Shown here: piece after piece, positions 1-12,300 of the stretch
Position numbering within the stretch: the stretch's first letter is position 1
How the letters are laid out: the number at the start of each line of letters is the position of its first letter
Origin: Campanula takesimana
Lineage: Eukaryota; Streptophyta; Magnoliopsida; Asterales; Campanulaceae
DNA: 64,000 nucleotides
Assembly (NCBI GenBank): GCA_026119855.1
Contig: JAOWBW010000426.1
Span: 310,001 to 374,000, forward strand
Direction of reading: 5' to 3'
The notes under the pieces: generated by a model
What the model was told of the DNA's origin: nothing
What the model saw: only the letters and a program-made list of their open reading frames with translations
Database searches by the model: none
Made by a program: the position numbers and the translations under genes

Positions 1-2727
1 TTGTTCCCCCACACTAGGACGAGTCTCTTGCTTTGCTCGACAAGTAATGATGCCCTAGGGGCTATGTAACTCAAGAGAGAGAGTTTCTCTTGCTTCACTT
101 GACAGTTAATGAGCCCTAGGGCTACGCTCAATAAAGATGTGTGAGACTATCCTCAAAGTCTCTCAAAAGAAATGTCGAGAAGCACCTTCTTGTTATGTAT
201 GCTCATACTTGCTCCCCCGATCAAGGATAGGCCCTTCTCGTTCCACTCCTAATCAATGGTGTCACTTTAGGGGGTACGATCAAGTTTTAAAGGCTCCCTC
301 GGCAAGAAGAAATTCACTTCAGTGTCCCCGGCGGAGTCATGTGCAACTTTGGAAGCTTCCTCAATTCGGCACCGAAGGTCTCAAGGGGCTTCGCAATCTA
401 CAATATTTTGGGCTACGGCATTACAGTGATACAAGCAAAGGGAAATATTGGGGCTTCGCAACCGACAGTCTTTTGGGGCAACAATGCTCAAGCAATGCAA
501 TGTGGAGTAGTCTTATGGCTCCATGAAAGAGATCAAGCTTTAAGGGTCCCTCAACACTTCTAGTCAAAAGGCCTCTTGGTTTTAAATGAAGGCTCCAATG
601 ATATGAATGAATTTGATGATTCTTGTTAAAACTCACAGCGAGATTATGAAGGAGGTCTTAGAGAAAAGGAAAAAGATTCAATATGCTAGACTCACCCGGC
701 TGAGTTATAGCGGGCAATGCCAATATGTTAACTCTATAAGCAGAGTTACGGCCAATCCCAATGTTTCTGCAATACAGCACCCCCTTCTCCAAGATCAAAA
801 GCACAGGCTGCATCCGAAGATCCGCCGTCGGTTCAACTCAAGAAGACTCAAGCAAACATACCGTCTGAGACTTTATCACACCAAGACATTATCATCTTCA
901 ACAACATCACCATCTCCCACGAGACGTCTCTCGAAGACCGTACTACATTTTCAACATGGACCTTCCGCCATTTGGGTATCAACCACAAAAAGGGCCATCC
1001 ATCTCCAAGCAAGAGAAATAAGAAGATCGCCTTCAAGAGTTCTTCCCAATAGCGCCATCCGCTCCCAACACAATGCTAAGCCGATTCCAAGAAAATTTGA
1101 GGCTTCACACCAAAAGGTCTCCACATCCCGCCATCTACAAACTTGATAAGCCCATGACATTTGGGGCTTAGCAATCTCTCAAAGCTTGGTATCAATAATA
1201 TTCTCTTGGGGCCTGCCCACGCCGATAACAAAAGACAGTTTATTTGAATGGGCTAAGAGTTGATTCATCTTGGGGCTTCATAAGCCACTCAAAGTTCAGC
1301 ATTCGAGGGGCTTTATAATCAGCAACCCCTTGGCATCTCGGCATCAATAGTCCTTTTGAAGCCCCATAAACGACAAATCTCTTGGGGCTAGACATCAATT
1401 TTCGTTGGACACCGCGGCGACAACATTCAAGCGAGGCAATCCGGACTTCGATTGAACATGACTTGATCTTGGGTTGGCTTTACAAACACACAATGGTTAA
1501 AATGGTTCACCCACGAACTAAAAAAAAAAAAATTTCTCACGTGTGCATATTCTTTTCTTTCTAATTAAAAAAAAAAAAGATTTTATTTTCTTTTTTCTTT
1601 TCTTGTGCAAAAGTATGTGCTTTACTTTGCTTTGCTCCTAGCTTCTCCTCCAGCATTCTCCATCATCCTTGAACTACGCTGGTCTGATTCTCTTCAAGGG
1701 ATACGTAGGCAGCCTTTTGGCACGACCAACCCATCACCCAGAATACCATCTCGCCAACACTCCATCAAAGGCAAGAACAATTCATCATCACCAACATCAT
1801 CATTCTCCATCCAAAGCATGGACATTCTTCATCAAAAGCATCAACATCCAGCAATCCATCTCCAATCAAGCGGCAATGGTAAGTGAAGGTATGAATACAT
1901 CCGAGGCTTTCCTCAAATCACACCGCACACAAAATCACTTTCTCCATTCTGACAAAAACTCTCTCTCATGCAAAACTGCTTTCAAATCACATTGCACCAC
2001 GAGCACAATTTCTCTCTTCATTTCACACTTCATGCATCTTCTTGCACAAACACATATACCTGCCAAGCACACACATAACAGGTACCACCACGAAGTCAAC
2101 AGCATCCGCTACTTAAGGCACTTCATCCCCAGCAGAAAATGGTCCACAGTCAACCATGCCCGCATCCCCACGATAAAGTCAACAGCAACTGCAGCTCTAG
2201 ACAGCAATTTGGTCCACGGTGATCCCGAAATCAGCAAACGGATCCCGCCATCAGCAAACGGATCCCGCCATCAGCAAACGGATCCCGCACCAGCAAACAG
2301 ATCCCGCACCAGCAAACGGATCCCGCTTTAGCAAACGGATCCCGCCTTCAGCAAATGGATCCCGCTTCAGCAAACGGATCCCGCTTCCAGCAAACGGATC
2401 CCGCCTTCAGCAAACGGATCCCGCTTCAGCAAACGGATCCCGCTTCAGCAAACGGATCCCGCCTTCAGCAAACGGATCACGCTTCCAGCAAACGGATCCC
2501 GCTTCCAGCAAACGGATCCTTGGATCTCGCTATCGGCCATAATAGGCCGCCTCATACCACCAAACCATTTTTTATCAACAAAGTCGCTCACACAGGGAGC
2601 ACACCTCTATCTCTTGCAAATTTCAAATTTATCGAGTCTTTGTTTTCTCTTGTCGATGTCCTCAGCGGTTGTCTTTCTTTCGTCGACGCGTTTTGCTTCG
2701 CAATCCACGTCGCCGAGGGGCTCTGTA
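1..2727 (+). mobile_element. 3' internal region of Tat-type LTR retrotransposon A (5' part off window)
   Basis: This stretch matches, in reverse complement, the 3' internal part of element C (about 26045-28420) with small gaps, and it ends in the same pre-LTR sequence (GCCGAGGGGCTC directly before TGTAGACACC). It is therefore the tail of a sister copy in the opposite orientation. I see no gag, pol or other convincing coding sequence: the open frames here lack ATG starts or are short. It contains the motif TACGTAGGCAGCC near 1702 that recurs in B and C, and a minisatellite at 2221-2519. The 5' part of the element lies before position 1. The identification is by family resemblance to C, whose gag is visible. 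Confidence 0.75.
2221..2519 (+). repeat. Minisatellite of about 19-20 bp units in element A
   Basis: About 15 imperfect tandem units of the type GGATCCCGCTTCAGCAAAC, most carrying GGATCC. It lies about 200 bp before the 3' LTR of A. Sister element C has a different short repeat (unit about 30 bp) near the equivalent place, so this segment changes quickly between copies. Confidence 0.9.
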
Positions 2728-3222
2728 GACACCCCACCTTGGACCTCTCATGTCCCGATTGCATACACATTTCTTTGTCTTCCTCTTTTCTATTAAGTTT
2801 TGTTACTTTTCGTTAACTTTCGTTACTTTTCGTTAAGTTCTCAACTTACTCCGTTAGTCTTGGATTTGACTAAGTGACAAAGTCAACCTTGAGTCTTTGT
2901 TTCACTTGTTTTTCGTTGACTTTCTTGGTGTTCGTTAAGTTTCTGACTGATCTCGTTAGTTTTGGGACTTAACTGCATAACGAGGTTAACTTTTGGGCTG
3001 AAATTTGGATTTCCTGAAGATGGGAGGAGCGCACCTCCGCCCTCCTTTATGGGATGCTCGCGCCTCCCATAGGGGAGGCGGGAGGTGCGCTCTTCCCACC
3101 TCCAGAATCCCATATTTTGCCAAATTTCCCTCTTTTTCTGATTTGTAACTCCAAAGCCATTATGGCTTGGCTTGATCCGGGGAAGGGCCATCTTTGTGAC
3201 CACAAAGACCTTACCTAAAACC

Positions 3223-3230
3223 TATAAAAA
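3223..3230 (+). promoter_or_regulatory. Candidate TATA box of the A LTR
   Basis: TATAAAAA within the LTR, before a pyrimidine-rich stretch. Position inside the LTR suits the U3/R promoter of an LTR retrotransposon. Assigned on motif and context only. Confidence 0.4.
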
Positions 3231-3568
3231 GCCCTCCAATCCATCATTGGAAGGTGACTTTTCCTTTTCACTCTCTTAACAAAAAAATGGGAGAATTCTT
3301 AAATCAAAAACATTCAAAAACACACAAAAGTTCCATTTTCAAGTAGTTACTATACACAAAGTGTGATCCTTTCCCATTCAAGCCCAAGGTACAATGTCTA
3401 TCTTATTCTTCTAAATTCTTGTTTTAACTTTTATTCTTTCTTTATCATTTCTTAAACACAAAAACATTTTAAATTACATTCTTCATCTTTTCTCCCTCTC
3501 TTCCATTTGTATGCAATCTCCATAAAAAGGGATACAACCAAAAGGCCACTTCACTATTGAAATTTGGC

Positions 3569-3573
3569 CAAGG
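3569..3573. repeat. Target site duplication of element B (left copy, CAAGG)
   Basis: CAAGG directly precedes the 5' LTR of B, and the same five bases follow its 3' LTR at 23977-23981. Five-base duplications are normal for Ty3/gypsy integration and prove that B inserted as one unit into the LTR of A. Confidence 0.93.
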
Positions 3574-5120
3574 TGTAAGTACCCCAATCTGAAATCGACC
3601 TACTTTAGAGGAATTCTTGGTACCATTTAGGGATAAACCAATGGGCCGGGACCTCACTAGGATAAACCTGATATTCCAGGACTGAACTGGAATTAAATTT
3701 AGAAAAATCCAGAAGCTCGCCAAGTCGAGTCGTACGGATGGTTTGGGCACATGAAGTCCCTAGCCGTACGGCTATGTTGGGCACCCTCAGCCTCTATAAA
3801 TTGAACCCCATGCTGATCATTTCAGGGGGGAGAAAACATTTTGTGAGTTGAAACTCTGCCAGTTTGAGAGCATAAAGTGAGTGATATATACATTTGAGTG
3901 ATTAGAGAGGAAGATAGGCCTTAACCACAATAGGTGAAGCCTCCTTCTCCCCATCTTCTTCTTCATCTCAAACTTTCTTTTATCTTTGTTCATATTACTT
4001 GTTTATCTTGTGATTATCTCTTCTTGTTCTTGCAAAGTCTTGTCCATTTCAATCACTTTACATTTCTTGCAAGTCTTATCCATTTTCAAGCACTATATCT
4101 ATATATTATACAAGTCTTGGCCTTTCAAGCTATATATATTATGATTATATATGTATATGATCCAAATCATGAGGTGATTCAAGGTTCCTTTCACACCTAG
4201 TGTGTGATTATGGGGTAAAACCTAAAGATGATCATGGTTTGTTACATTTTCATGTTGATTTTGTTTTATTTGGCCATAAGAGTCATGATTGGGGGATAAA
4301 GTTCCAATCTTTATCACCCCAACCATGATCTAGCCATAAATCACCAAGTATGGGACACACCAAGTATGGGACATAAAGATTTGATCTTTATGTTATATTT
4401 ATGTCCCTAAAGGTTTGATCTTGTATAATAAGTCCACTTTGGTGGTAAAGTTTCAATCTTTATCCACCAAAATGGTCATTTTGGTTTAAATGCCATGATC
4501 ATCAACTTTTCATAAATTTCTCAAATGATTGCCTTTGATCACACCCAAATCTTTGTTTTTGGGGTTCCTTTGATGATCAAAGTGCATAGGAATGAACTTT
4601 TCAAAGTTTTGTTGTTAATCATAAACTGGAAATCAATATTCCAGTCCAGTTTCAGCAAAGATACTCTGTTTTGACTGAAACTGGACTGTTTTCTGAATAA
4701 ACAGTAAAAATGCCCTAGAGAACCATCCCCATCCGTACGGCTACTTTGGCCGGGGAGGGCATTTTCCAGTTTCTTCCTTTCCTAACCAGACAGTTTGCAA
4801 AATAAACCTTTTCTGTTAAATAATTAACTGGTTTTGTCAAAACAGTCAGTTTCTCCCATTTTGAAAACACACACACACACATGCATTTTCGTTAACTAAC
4901 ATTAGGGAGTCTCGGTCCTATCCGAAGCGACTTGGGTGACGTGAAACTCTTCCCAAGGCGTAACCTGACCTCGGAACTAATAGAATCTCTAACCTTTTCT
5001 TTTGTTGGGTCAAATAATTAACAAAAGTGACGACTCCGTTATTTTTTGGCATGTTAACCGCGTTTGGCCTTTCGCCCCCATAACTCGTCTCGTTTTACAT
5101 GCGGGGGCAGGATCCTTATA
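3574..5120 (+). repeat. 5' LTR of element B
   Basis: Begins TGTAAGTACCCCAATCTG and ends GGATCCTTATA; the 3' LTR ends GGATCCTTACA, so the terminal CA has mutated to TA here. A candidate TATA box (TATAAA) lies at 3795-3800. The palindrome AGCCGTACGGCT sits at 3762-3773. By eye the two LTRs differ by a few per cent, giving B a moderate age. Confidence 0.93.
3795..3800 (+). promoter_or_regulatory. Candidate TATA box of the B 5' LTR
   Basis: CTCTATAAATTG about 220 bp into the LTR. The same motif (TATAAA, 22667-22672) is kept in the 3' LTR. Confidence 0.45.
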
Positions 5121-5121
5121 G

Positions 5122-5132
5122 TGGCGACTCCG
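5122..5132 (+). promoter_or_regulatory. Primer binding site of B, tRNA-Arg type
   Basis: TGGCGACTCCG begins two bases after the 5' LTR. It is complementary to the 3' end of plant tRNA-Arg(ACG) plus CCA, the primer used by Ogre/Tat elements. A PBS-like GGCGACTCCG also occurs inside the LTR of B near 23885 (mutated near 5030). Confidence 0.75.
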
Positions 5133-5133
5133 G

Positions 5134-6838
5134 TGGGGAGTTAAATGTTCTCAAACTTCTTTTTTAGAAGCTTTGGGGACATTTATGTGTGGGTCAAACT
5201 CCCGTCCCCCGTTTTCGTTAACTTTTGTGTTGTTTTGTGTGTGCTGTGTTTCTGTTTGAATTTTCTGGAGTGGAAACTGTTTTGGATGTGCAATAAACTG
5301 GGGCTTGATGATCAGAAGATGAAAAACTGGAAAAAATAATTGCCAGCATTCTATAGCCGTACGGCTATGTTGGGCAGGGAACAGAATGTTCCAAAATTTA
5401 ACAATTTTGTTCAGGGCGGGAACATTCTGTGTCCCTTTGGCTTCTGCTTGTCCAGGTTCCAAATTTACTGTTTTGTTTGAGCACATTACCTTCTTCTTTT
5501 CTAGCCAAAACTTGGTTTTTGAAGCTTGGTCATGCACAAACTTTTGGACATAAATTTGGGTTTTCAAAACCTCCTTGTGCATAACCCATTTGTAAAAGAT
5601 TTTTTGAATTCTTTGTGGTGCACAACTTGTTTTGCAAATGGTTTTCAAAAGGGTCGTTTCTTGTAAAGTTTTGATTTCAAAGGATTCTTTGGTTGTGCAC
5701 AATTTGTTGTACATACAAATTTTGGCCTTGTTTGTTCATGTTCTTGCTTGATTACTTGTGTAAATAGCTCATTCATGCTTGCTCATTTTTGTTGATTATA
5801 CATTGTTCATGATGATAAAACGAATTGAAAATTTCTATTTTAACTCAAAAGGGAACATAGAATGGCTTCACACTACGTGCACTTGACCTTGCACGTTCCA
5901 AATACCCTTTAAACCCGGGATGGATGCCACGATGTAGCTTGATTGGTGCTCTTGTGCCCTTCTAGCGCGCACGGGTCCATTCCACCTCCCCTTCCGAGCT
6001 GAGTCAACCACACTCGTCCGTGACACACAAATACCGAGACCTTGGTTGGTTTTTGGTCTAGCTCACGTTACCACGTCCCTAATACGTGTCTGAGATTAAT
6101 TGTGGCCAAGATAATGCCCGAGTCATGACTCCTTGTGAAAGCAAGTGTGACCATGGTCAACTTTGACCCGGTGCTTGACTTACGCGCTAATGTTGACCGT
6201 AATTAACCTAAGACACGTATTAAGGATGGGGTGAAACCATGTTGTAAAGCCCTAATGAATGGTCCATACTAATCATCCTTAAGCCCTAGGATAAGGTTCG
6301 AGAGCCCTCATCAAAGATGAGGTTATGCCGGAAATCCCTTAAGTCCCTAAGACGAATCTTGATCTTAACCGGGGCTTAATCATGATTGGAATGGATCTCG
6401 CATTGGGAATCTTGTGACGCACTAGACCCTAGGTTCATTCTTTCGGTCGATGGAAGCCGCTTTCCCTATAGGACCCTCGCTCGGGATAGTCCATCCTTGG
6501 GAGTGTGCAAGGCAGGTGAAAAACGAGGGGTCTATAGGCGTAGTGATGGCCTCTACTGATCCAGGATGTAGAATATTGCGAAAAAGAAGAGAAATCTTTT
6601 CCAACCAGTTAGGAATAAATGTGTTTTAAGTAAACATGAACATAATTAATAATAATGAACCGTCGTGTTGCATGAGCCTAAACCCATTCTCCCAAACACC
6701 AACCCGAGTTGATACCCGAGTCTGAAATGAACCTCCCTCTCCTCCGCATCTCGTAAGAAGTGGGTTAGAGTTCCGGGTCATCGTCTGATTAGTACCGAGT
6801 CTGACAGTTCATCAGCAGCTTCACTCAGACTTCTCCGA
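5134..6838 (+). other. 5' leader of element B, no recognised gene
   Basis: 1.7 kb between PBS and the first gag ATG. Long leaders are usual in Tat elements. I see no protein motif in it; the 187-codon frame on the minus strand near 5151-5714 shows no domain. It contains another copy of the palindrome TAGCCGTACGGCTA with its LTR-like flank (5354-5367). Confidence 0.6.
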
Positions 6839-8877
6839 ATGGCTAGTCCGGCAGGAAGTAGTAGTGGGGGTGACAACGCAGCGAATCCGAATGGTCTTAG
6901 TAGGGAAGAGTTGGTACAAGCTCTAGAGGCCGCCAGGGCCCGGGAAGAGAATGTCAGGAAACGTTATAAGGATGTGCAAAATAGGATTATGGAAGCCATG
7001 AGGCAGAGAGGGGTAGCCGTTGTGTTTGAAAACGACGGAAGTTTTGTGGAGATCACTGATGAAGAGGGAATTGAGAATGTGCAGCCCCGAGGATATAACC
7101 GGGTTCCGCCCCCTCAAGCTTACCCAAATGTGGAGACCTCACGTCCCGCATTCCAAGCCACCACTCACTAAAACGTGCCTACCACTCATACTTCATTTGT
7201 CCCGCCGGGCGGTTTTCCCATGTACCCGCCAGGGTTCAACTTATATGACACAATCCCAAGTAGCCGAGCACCCTTGGCTCCAGCTACCGTTGGCCTGCCA
7301 CCTCCGGCTTTGCCAACCGCTTCCCGAGAAGTGCCTTACCCACTTTACCACCCAATGGCCTAAATCTCTGAGGCTATCCCACCATATCTCCCGACAAGTA
7401 ACCCGGCACCAGGGTATGTCTACACCCATTTGCCACCTCAAAATCCTCCTCCGATGTTCCCATCCACCACTTCACCTCCCACCACAATGCCAGAACGAGC
7501 CAAACCTTAGGATCAATAAACTCAAGCCCACATGTGGACCCCCAGATGGGGTGGTTGGTAGAGAAATTGAAACAAATGGAAGAGAGATTTGAGGGGATAA
7601 ACGAAAGGAAATCCTCCTTGGGGATCACCGACCCCAACAAGATTGTTCCTCTGCCTCACAAGTTCAAAATGCCAGAGATAGACAAATTTGACGGAACTGC
7701 CTGCCCCCAGACTCACCTCAATGCTTATCCTTTAGCCATGAGAGCAAAAGGGTGTACCATGCAGCAAATGGCCGATCATTTCCAACTGTCCTTGATAGGA
7801 AACGCCCTCAAGTGTTTCTTTCACTTAAAAGATGAATCCTGAGCAACATGGGATGCAATCAAAGAAGCATTCCTCACCAAATACCGGTGAAACCTAGAAT
7901 GGGAAACCAACCGGGTTGATCTGTAAAGCACCCTGCAAAAGGAAGATGAACCAATAGGAGAGTTCTATAAGAGGTGGAATTATAAACTTGGGGATATTTC
8001 AAATCCGCCCACAGAATAAGAACAATTGGACATTTTCCAATCATGTCTGAAACCTAAGCTGTGGACCTTGATCAGTCATCATTTTTACCCCAACCTCCGG
8101 GCAATGGTCACTGCCGGGTCTAAATTCGAGAAGACCCTCAATGAGCAATACTCTACTCAGGCCAGTGGCAACTCCTACAGATATCGGCCCCTGACAGTCG
8201 GTAAAGGGAAGGAAGCCGTAGGAGCTGTAAACAATATCCAAGGGGAGAATCCGAGACAAACTCCGCAAAAGGCCGGGAAGTGGGAAAGGCGCCCGTATGT
8301 TAGATTTGAGGACTTTGGGATGCCCTTGGGAAAGGTGTTTGAGGGGTTAGTTAAACAAGGCCTCGCCAAACCACTGGTTAACTTCCAACCCAGAAACCCC
8401 GAGAGGTACCTTGTCGAGAGCAAGAGGTGTGCATTCCAAAGCTACCATGGGCACGACACTGATGATTGCCCCACTGTGAAACGCATCATCATAGACTTTA
8501 TTGCCAAAGGGAAGCTTGAATGCCCCCGAAGTCCAAATGTGATCAACAACCCATTCCCCAACAACTATAGCATTAATATGATTGAATTTGGGCCAGCCGA
8601 TGTGAATATGATTGAGGTCGGGGGGCCGACACCGATAAACCTTTTGGAATTCAATGTCCCGATGACTGAGATTGGGAAGGAATGGAAGGAAACCCTATAG
8701 ACATGTGTGCAGTAAGGAAACATGAAATGCCCATCCGACTCTATGATTGCCAATGTGATGAGTGCAAGGGTCCCCCACCAAAATGCCGATGAGTTGATCG
8801 TAATAACACTCACCGAGCATGAGCTAACATTCGAAGAATGCATGGAGGAAATGGAAAAGTCCGTTAAGAGCAAGTAG
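6839..8877 (+). pseudogene. gag of element B (first copy), broken
   Basis: Starts with ATG GCT AGT; the N-terminal part has a charged, probably coiled segment, then a Pro-rich stretch. Stops at 7169-7171 and 7361-7363 and a frame change before about 7534 interrupt it. The capsid-like core follows from 7534 (KMPEIDKFDGTA, then a QMADHFQLSL/GNALKCFFHLKD segment) with further stops at about 7842, 7888, 7921 and 8020. The nucleocapsid-like part has a degenerate zinc knuckle (CAFQSYHGHDTDDC) where the expected His is Gln; the second copy has CAFHSYHGHDTDDC. The product would be the capsid protein of the retrotransposon particle. It cannot be made from this copy. Confidence 0.8.
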
Positions 8878-8981
8878 ACAGCGAGAGTCAGGGCTCAAAT
8901 GGGGTTTATCCTCCACACGATGATTGTTTCCATATCATTGAAGCATGTAGTTCATCCACCGGCAAGAGGACAGTTAAACAG

Positions 8982-11900
8982 GTGGGTCACCCCAAGGGAA
9001 GGAATGGGTCCAAAATTGCGAAGACCCCGAAAATAACCAACTATGAAGGGTACCTCGCCCGAATGAAAGGTGCCATCCGCTCTATGCCCCGTGAGGAGCT
9101 CCGAATCTTATGTGAAAGTGATGATGATGAAGTATGTTCAAATATGCCTCCCCGTGTTCCTTCCCCGAGATTGGAAGAAGAAGGCTTCACGGCCTTAGAT
9201 GACTTCTTAGCTTTGCCACCGTTATCTCCACCGCCACCGCTGATTGATGGGTCTGTATTCCCGGATTACTACTGTTGCATGCTCACTATGGAAAAAACTC
9301 TGTGAAACCTTAGGAGTTGAGAGGAGCCAAAGCCACCACCCTATCTCTCTAGAAAGGATCCGCGAGTCGGCAAACACCCCAAAAAGAATGGTCATGGTGA
9401 ATGAGTTAAGAAAGGAAGCATGGCCATATGGTACCCAAAACCCCTCGTCACTCGGGAAAGGGGTGGAAGAGGTTGATGACCCATTTGAAGTGAGTGTACT
9501 GACTCGATCCGGGCAAGTACACACAGAGAACCCTAGGAAACCTCCGCCACCAGAACACCGAATGCCTCCCCCTCTTGGTAGTCAGGTAAAATCCCTAGAT
9601 TCTGGAGAAGAGGATCCCGTCTTAACCCAACTCAAGAGGACACAAGCTAGCATATCTTTGTGGTCCCTTCTCACTTCCTCCTACCCTCACAAGCTCAAAC
9701 TAGAGGAATGCTTGGCCCAAACTATGGTACCTACCACGGCTACCCCCGAAGAGGCCGTGCAAATGATTGGAAGTGTTCAATATGGGAATGTCATCACATT
9801 CACGGACTTGGGCTTGCCGAAATTTGGGGCTAACCACAATGAAGCCCTCTACATCACGGTGCAATTGGAAGAGCACCGCCTCCCTCGGGTTTTGGTTGAT
9901 AATGGATCCGCCATGAATGTCCTCCCCGCTAAGATGATGGATCTACTTGGTCTAGAGACCACCGACCTAAAGCCTTCCATGATCACCGTTAAGGCTTATG
10001 ATTCCACGGCCCGCTCAGTCCTAGGGATGGCCACCTTGAACCTTTAGTTTGGGAAACAAATGATACCAACCGACTTCCAAGTACTTGACATCCCCATATC
10101 CTTCACCGCCCTATTGGGATGCCCATGGATCCATAAAGTCAATGGGGTAGCCTCCACCCTCCACCAGTGCGTAAAATATGTGCAAGAGGGTAATCTGACA
10201 ACCATTTATGGGGACAGTGTTACTACAGAAGGAACCAACACTAATGGGATTCCCGTGTTAGAAATCAAACATGAGGAGAGCGTCATGGTTTTGACCAGCT
10301 TCACCGAGATACCATCCAAAACCCACATCTGTTGCGTAGATCTTACGCTCACCAAGGACAGGATTCCCCCTGTAATGAGAATGATGCGTTTGATGCACTA
10401 CCTCCCGGGGCTTGGTCTTGGAAAGAAACTCCAAGGAACCCACAAGATTGTTGAGATCAAGGAGCAAAAGGCGCTCCATGGTTTGGGATACAAACCCACC
10501 CCCGAAGACCTTAGGATGGATAAGGAAATGGCTCGGAAAAGAAGCCAAGCCAGGGCTCAAGGGATTCCGTTTAAGGCTTCCAACCTCCGCCCTTACACTT
10601 TCGATATGAGCCGCTACTTTGTGAGAGGAGGGGTCCAAGCCGAGGCCCCAGAGCTGAAGGAGCCAATGGTGACTAATTGGGATAAGCTGCAAGAGGATCT
10701 CAAAATATTCCGAGGATTGGCGGCTAACCCCGTAAGGAGGGCATTTATGGATGCACCCAAGATGATCGGTCCTACCGAGACCACCATGAGTCACGAATAC
10801 ACCTTTAAGGGAGTACCCGAGATGGTAAGGGAATTTGAAGCCTTGTCTACGATGGAGGCTGGCCAAGAAAGGCAGCCCGTTTGGGGTCGAAATGGTAGAT
10901 GCAAGTTTGAGGAGATAGCTCCCAAGCACGCCACCAAGGAAGTCATGGACGACGAATGGGATGGTGCGGTAATGCAAGAAATGTTTGGGGAGGAGTTGGT
11001 CGTGCCTGATCTGATTGGCCTCGAAAAGGAAATGATTGCTGTGATAGGAGATGGATCTCCTGGGATATTAGACCCTCGCACCTTGGTAAGCCCGACGGAT
11101 ATGCCTCTGAAGAATTGGGTGACCTTCTCTGGACCGGTGGCAAGCAAGGAGGAAATGACCACGATGCTTGGACTAGTTCCCCGCCCCCTAGAGTCGAGTG
11201 TCATAGGACCCAATGTAGTCGAGTCCCCTCAATCTCTTGTCTTTAAATTTGAGTCTTCCTCTTCCGAGGGCCTTACGCCCGAGGATTATAAACTTGTAGC
11301 CAACATTGTATTCCCGTTTGCATTGAATGAAATGATAGACCTTTCCGAGTATCCCCTCATTGCCAACTTATTAGATGATAAATTAACTAATAATCTAAAA
11401 ACGGTTAATGATGAATCACCTAATAATGCAGACACACTAAACGAACAAAACATTAAACAATCATCAAAGCAGGTTGCTGACCGAAAGCAAAGCCGTGCCC
11501 AAGCTACCGAAGAGGTTTTAACTAAGGTGAATTTGGGGACCGAAAATGAGCCAAAAGAGACACAGATTGGTAGCTACTTCAAAGGAGCCGAGAGGGAAGC
11601 TTTGGTTGAGCTACTTAAGGAGTACATGGATGTGTTTGCTTGGTCTTATAAGGATATGCCGGGGTTGGATTCTTCGATCGTTGAACATAGGATCCCCGTG
11701 GATCCCGAGGTGAAACCTGTCAAGCAAAAGCTTCGGCGAATCAAACCAGAATGGTCTTTGCAAGTCAAAGAGGAGATTGAGAAGTTGCTCCGGGTCGGCT
11801 TCATAAGGGTGATAGAGTACCCCTCGTGGCTATCCAACATAGTAACAGTCACAAAGGCCAATGGAAAGGTCCGATGCTGTGTCGACTTTAGGGATCTCAA

Positions 11901-12069
11901 TAAGGCGACTCCCAAAGATGATTTCCCCCTCCCGAACATCGACATTCTAGTTTTGAGGTCAAATCTTTTGTGGACGGTTTTGCCGGGTATAACCAGATTA
12001 AGATGGCCGAGGAAGACCAGGAGAAGACCGCCTTCACCACCCCCTGGGGGACCTTTTGCTACACCGTAA
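8982..12069 (+). pseudogene. pol (protease to RT), first tandem copy, broken
   Basis: Encodes a linker, an aspartic protease (VLVDNGSAMNVLP near 9890, active site DNGS) and the N-terminal fingers/palm of reverse transcriptase (VDFRDLNKATPKDDF near 11880). Defects: a run of six A at about 9291-9296, against five in the second copy, shifts frame; an amber stop at 10045-10047 stands where copy 2 has Trp; and the frame is lost near 11950-11970 just before MDGFAGYNQIKM. The last defect is also in copy 2. The palm with YVDDM continues in another frame at 11970-12300 and is then cut by the duplication junction, so thumb, RNase H and integrase are absent downstream of this copy. Confidence 0.85.
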
Positions 12070-12300
12070 TGCCTTTTGGATTGCGAAATGCTGGGGCTAC
12101 CTACCAAAGGGCCGCAACCGCACTCTTCCATGATATGATCCATAAGGAGATAGAGGTGTACGTCGATGACATGATTGTGCATTCCAAGGGCACCGACGGG
12201 CAACATTTTATAGACTTGAGAAAGTTCTTTGACAGGCTTAGAAAGCACTCCATGAGGCTCAATCCGGCCAAGTACACTTTTGGGGTTTCTCGTGGAAAGG
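11970..12300 (+). pseudogene. RT palm fragment with YVDDM box, cut at duplication junction
   Basis: The shifted frame gives MDGFAGYNQIKM, an MPFGLRNAGATYQRA segment and EVYVDDMIVHSKG, the B-C region of a Ty3/gypsy RT. It runs straight into gag sequence (AMVTAGSKFEKTLNEQ) at 12300/12301, which would give a nonsensical RT-gag fusion. Confidence 0.85.

Larger units (their letters stand above)
2728..3573 (+). repeat. 3' LTR of element A, left part (split by element B)
   Basis: Starts TGTAGACACCCCACCTTGG, matching the LTR start of element C read on the minus strand. It is interrupted after CAAGG (3569-3573) by element B and resumes at 23982, ending at 24399 in GGGGTATCTACA. Joined length is about 1264 bp, against 1261-1262 bp for the LTRs of C, so the LTR was whole before B landed in it. 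Confidence 0.88.
8102..12300 (+). repeat. Tandem duplication inside element B, unit 1 (about 4.2 kb)
   Basis: The sequence from GCAATGGTCACTGCC at 8101 recurs from 12300, directly after a reverse-transcriptase segment ending CGTGGAAAGG. Unit 1 therefore runs from late gag through protease into RT and stops shortly after the YVDDM box. Two bases (GG) are shared at the junction. The two units look about 97-98% identical by eye. Confidence 0.93.

Noticed and set aside
137..1146. Several overlapping frames of 60-180 codons in element A
   Set aside because: No motif, overlapping on both strands, and the homologous part of C has different frames.
1605..1886. Frame with sequence similar to one in element C (26639-26902), a possible conserved small protein
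   Set aside because: The two frames are alike only because the DNA is homologous; neither opens with ATG (GTG and TTG), and the region is post-pol non-coding sequence containing a conserved DNA motif.
5151..5714. 187-codon minus-strand frame in the leader of B
   Set aside because: No recognisable domain; AT-rich leader sequence; no counterpart in other elements here.
10258..10977. 239-codon minus-strand frames opposite to pol (also 14455-15174)
   Set aside because: Shadow of the protease-RT coding strand, present in both tandem units because the units are copies.
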